A stretch of DNA of 56,655 nt from an uncultured bacterium. Lineage in GTDB: Bacteria > Verrucomicrobiota > Verrucomicrobiia > Verrucomicrobiales > Akkermansiaceae. Both the position numbers and the translations under genes were made by a program. A model generated the notes under the pieces. It was given only the letters and a program-made list of their open reading frames with translations. It was not told the origin of the DNA and did no database searches. The stretch spans positions 1-56,655 of the forward strand of contig CAMEZO010000004.1 in the NCBI GenBank assembly GCA_945947905.1, written 5' to 3'. Shown here one piece after another: positions 54,881-56,655 of this stretch; positions within the stretch are counted from its first letter, which is position 1, and every line of letters begins with the position of its first letter.

Positions 54881-54887
54881 TTGGGGC

Positions 54888-55694
54888 ATGGAATGGTTCA
54901 AAGAACCCATTGTGTTGGGCGGGTTGATGTCGTTGTTTGCCGGGTTGAGTACGGCAGTGGGGGCGGCGGTGGCGCTGTTTTTGAAACGGACGGATACGCG
55001 GGTGTTGAGTTTTGCGCTGGGAGCGAGTGCGGGGGTGATGGTGTATATTTCGTTTATGGAGCTGATGCCGTGTGCGGCGGATTTGATGAAGGGTGAGGTA
55101 TGGGCGAAGTGGGTGAGTGTGGCGGCGTTTTTCGGGGGGATGGGGCTTGCGTGTTTGATTGACCGGATGATTCCCGAGGATGAGAACCCGCATGAGATTC
55201 ACGAGGCGAGGGAGCTGGACGGGGTGCACAGTACAGGGCAGTTTGCGGGCAATGCGGGGGTGCGGCGGTCGGCGATGCTGTTCATGCTGGCCATCACGCT
55301 GCACAACTTCCCGGAGGGTATCGCGACGGTGGCGGCGGCTTTCGAGAACACCGAGATCGCCGTTTCCGTGGCGCTGGCGGTGGCCATTCATAACATTCCG
55401 GAGGGCATTGCCGTGGCGGTGCCGCTGCTGTACGGCACGGGGCAGCGCGGGCGGGCCTTCCGGCTGGCGGCGCTTTCGGGGCTGGCGGAGCCGCTGGGTG
55501 CCATCATCGGTATGTTAGTGTTGCTGCCCTTCCTTACCCCCACGGTACTGGCCGTCCTCTTCACCATCGTGGCCGGTATCATGGTGTATATTTCCTTTGA
55601 TGAACTGCTCCCCATGGCCGAGCGCTGGGGGCACCACCACCTCTCCATCTACGGTGTTACCGCCGGCATGGCGCTGATGGCCATTGTCTTATAA
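54888..55694 (+). CDS. ZIP-family metal transporter (ZupT-like)
   Basis: A 268-residue membrane protein with eight helices. The metal-site motifs HNFPEG and HNIPEG stand in TM4 and TM5 (about residues 143 and 169). The loop between TM3 and TM4 is acidic and histidine-bearing (PEDENPHEIHEARELDG). ZupT imports zinc, iron, manganese and cobalt with broad selectivity; the specificity here cannot be read. No Zur or Fur box is evident. The Nudix gene follows after 1 nt. Confidence 0.94.
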   Translation: MEWFKEPIVLGGLMSLFAGLSTAVGAAVALFLKRTDTRVLSFALGASAGVMVYISFMELMPCAADLMKGEVWAKWVSVAAFFGGMGLACLIDRMIPEDENPHEIHEARELDGVHSTGQFAGNAGVRRSAMLFMLAITLHNFPEGIATVAAAFENTEIAVSVALAVAIHNIPEGIAVAVPLLYGTGQRGRAFRLAALSGLAEPLGAIIGMLVLLPFLTPTVLAVLFTIVAGIMVYISFDELLPMAERWGHHHLSIYGVTAGMALMAIVL

Positions 55695-55695
55695 C

Positions 55696-56280
55696 ATGAA
55701 CGACGACCGACAACGGCAGCAGCTGCTGCAAGCCCTGGACGCCTACGCCGAGGTGCACCCCGAGCGGGCCGCCACCGCTCAGCGCATTGCCTCCTTCGTC
55801 CGCAGCACCCCCGACTGCTTCCGCCGCAGCCACCCGGCGGGGCACATCACCGGTTCCGCCTGGCTGCTCAACCCCGCTAAAAACGCCGCTCTGCTCACCC
55901 TGCACCACAAACTCCGCCTCTGGCTGCAACCCGGCGGCCACGTGGAACCCGGCGAATCCCCCCTCGCCGCCGCCCTGCGCGAGGCCGCCGAGGAAAGCGG
56001 TATCCCCGGCGTGAGCCCCCTGCTGCCCGGCATCATCGACGTCGACATCCACTCCATCCCCGCCCGCCCCGCGCTCGACGAGCCCGCCCACCTGCACTAC
56101 GACATCCGCTACCTCCTCGTTGCTCCCCACATGCACTTTGCCCTCTCTGCGGAGTCCGATGCCCTGGCTTGGCGCACCGCCGAGGAGCTGGAAAGCGACC
56201 GCAGCCTCTTCGATGACTCCGTCCTGCGCCTCATCCGACTCTGGAAAATGTGGCTCGCAGGCGCAAAGATAAGCGCGTGA
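55696..56280 (+). CDS. Nudix hydrolase
   Basis: A 194-residue protein. The Nudix box Gx5Ex7REUxEExGU is met by GHVEPGESPLAAALREAAEESGI, split here as GHVEPGE near residue 85, then REAAEESGI. ITGSAWLLNPAKNAALLTLHHKLRLWLQPGG precedes it, as in NUDIX proteins annotated near ADP-ribose or nucleoside-diphosphate pyrophosphatases. The substrate is unknown. ATG at 55696 is used, 1 nt after the transporter stop. Confidence 0.9.
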   Translation: MNDDRQRQQLLQALDAYAEVHPERAATAQRIASFVRSTPDCFRRSHPAGHITGSAWLLNPAKNAALLTLHHKLRLWLQPGGHVEPGESPLAAALREAAEESGIPGVSPLLPGIIDVDIHSIPARPALDEPAHLHYDIRYLLVAPHMHFALSAESDALAWRTAEELESDRSLFDDSVLRLIRLWKMWLAGAKISA

Positions 56281-56292
56281 CACAAAAGCAAC

Positions 56293-56321
56293 TTGACGAA
56301 GCCGCACCCGTGCGCCATTAT
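56293..56321 (+). promoter_or_regulatory. promoter of the last, partial gene
   Basis: TTGACG (56293-56298), 17-bp spacer, CATTAT (56316-56321); GTG at 56328, 6 nt later. TATAGA at 56319 is an alternative -10. Confidence 0.5.
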
Positions 56322-56327
56322 AGAACC

Positions 56328-56655
56328 GTGAATACCTCCTTTTCCATACGGACAGCGGCCTGCGCCTTGGTCGCCTGCGCCCTCTGCTCCTGCGAGGACC
56401 CGGATGCCCTGCAGCGGGTTCTGCAGAAGAATGCCGAACTGCGCGAAGAAATCCGCAGCCAAAAAGCCAAAATAGACGAATACAACGCCGTGATCCAAGC
56501 CGCTAAGCAGGAAACGGACAACCTGGAAGAACGCCGCCGCACGCTGGAGCAGGACATCGACAAGGCAGAGGAGCAACTCACCGCCCTTTATGCGGAAGAC
56601 AATAAGCTGCTGGATGAAATCAAGGATACCCACGTCCGCGCCTTGGAGCTGCAGA
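56328..56655 (+). CDS. coiled-coil lipoprotein, N-terminal part (cut by window end)
   Basis: The frame is open from GTG at 56328 to the end of the window. It encodes a signal sequence with the cysteine-rich lipobox region CALCSC near residue 20, followed by a long charged heptad pattern (LQRVLQKNAELREEIRSQKA, then NLEERRRTLEQDIDKAEEQL) typical of a coiled coil. A GTG start at the expected transcription start agrees with the leaderless pattern in the window. The function is unknown; an envelope spacer is one possibility. Confidence 0.7.
   Translation, partial: MNTSFSIRTAACALVACALCSCEDPDALQRVLQKNAELREEIRSQKAKIDEYNAVIQAAKQETDNLEERRRTLEQDIDKAEEQLTALYAEDNKLLDEIKDTHVRALELQ

Noticed and set aside
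54212-54887. A complete AbiE toxin-antitoxin pair
   Set aside because: Only the AbiEi-like gene is present; no nucleotidyltransferase open frame follows before the ZIP transporter.

Overview
The window looks like a chromosomal segment of a moderately GC-rich, Gram-negative gut bacterium, most likely a Verrucomicrobiota member near Akkermansia. This rests on many short lipoproteins, an RND pump, a secreted 1467-residue GH2 beta-galactosidase with discoidin-like C-terminal domains, an integrase of the type I associate with Verrucomicrobiota, and promoters that sit almost on the start codons. The assignment is inference; no rRNA is present.

Layout. 1-1286: C-terminal part of an Eco57I-like restriction/methylation protein with a 15-bp tandem repeat. 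1367-7270: MauE-like protein, secreted M3 peptidase, mnmE, a tiny lipoprotein, a pentahaem cytochrome and a lipoprotein. 7271-11764: argS, a TPR protein and a lipoprotein, interspersed with three parS-like 16-mers and three copies of a second palindrome, ending in a 232-bp gap full of DnaA-box-like 9-mers. This is a good candidate for oriC, with mnmE nearby as in many origin regions. 11765-13605: ribD and a phosphoesterase. 13606-16359: a transferred HpaII-type restriction-modification system with Vsr. 16437-19142: an LplT/Aas-like fusion.

19143-26417 is the most unusual part. A six-gene leftward operon encodes two glycine-rich lipoproteins followed by a type I-E Cascade: Cas8e fused to Cse2/Cas11, then Cas6e, Cas7e and Cas5e. 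There is no cas3, cas1, cas2 or recognisable CRISPR array. A tyrosine recombinase diverges from it. The block is bounded on the left by a 290-bp element with 30-bp inverted ends and on the right by a diverged copy of half of that element, so it looks like a recombinase-borne island carrying a nuclease-less Cascade.

26418-38815: lacZ, purN, hemC and an Opp/Yej-type peptide importer operon. 38816-46747: small membrane protein, glycosyltransferase, alaS, pssA, an acyltransferase, a DpnI-family methyl-directed endonuclease and a rubrerythrin. 46996-53924: nrdR with a partner gene, then a MarR-RND pump operon in which the periplasmic adaptor is a tandem double protein. 53925-56655: an orphan AbiEi-like antitoxin gene preceded by a perfect 16+7+16 inverted repeat, a ZIP transporter, a Nudix hydrolase and the start of a coiled-coil lipoprotein.

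Promoters are unusually readable: TTGnnn, about 17 bp, TAnnnT, then a start codon only 5-12 nt further on, implying that many mRNAs are leaderless or nearly so.
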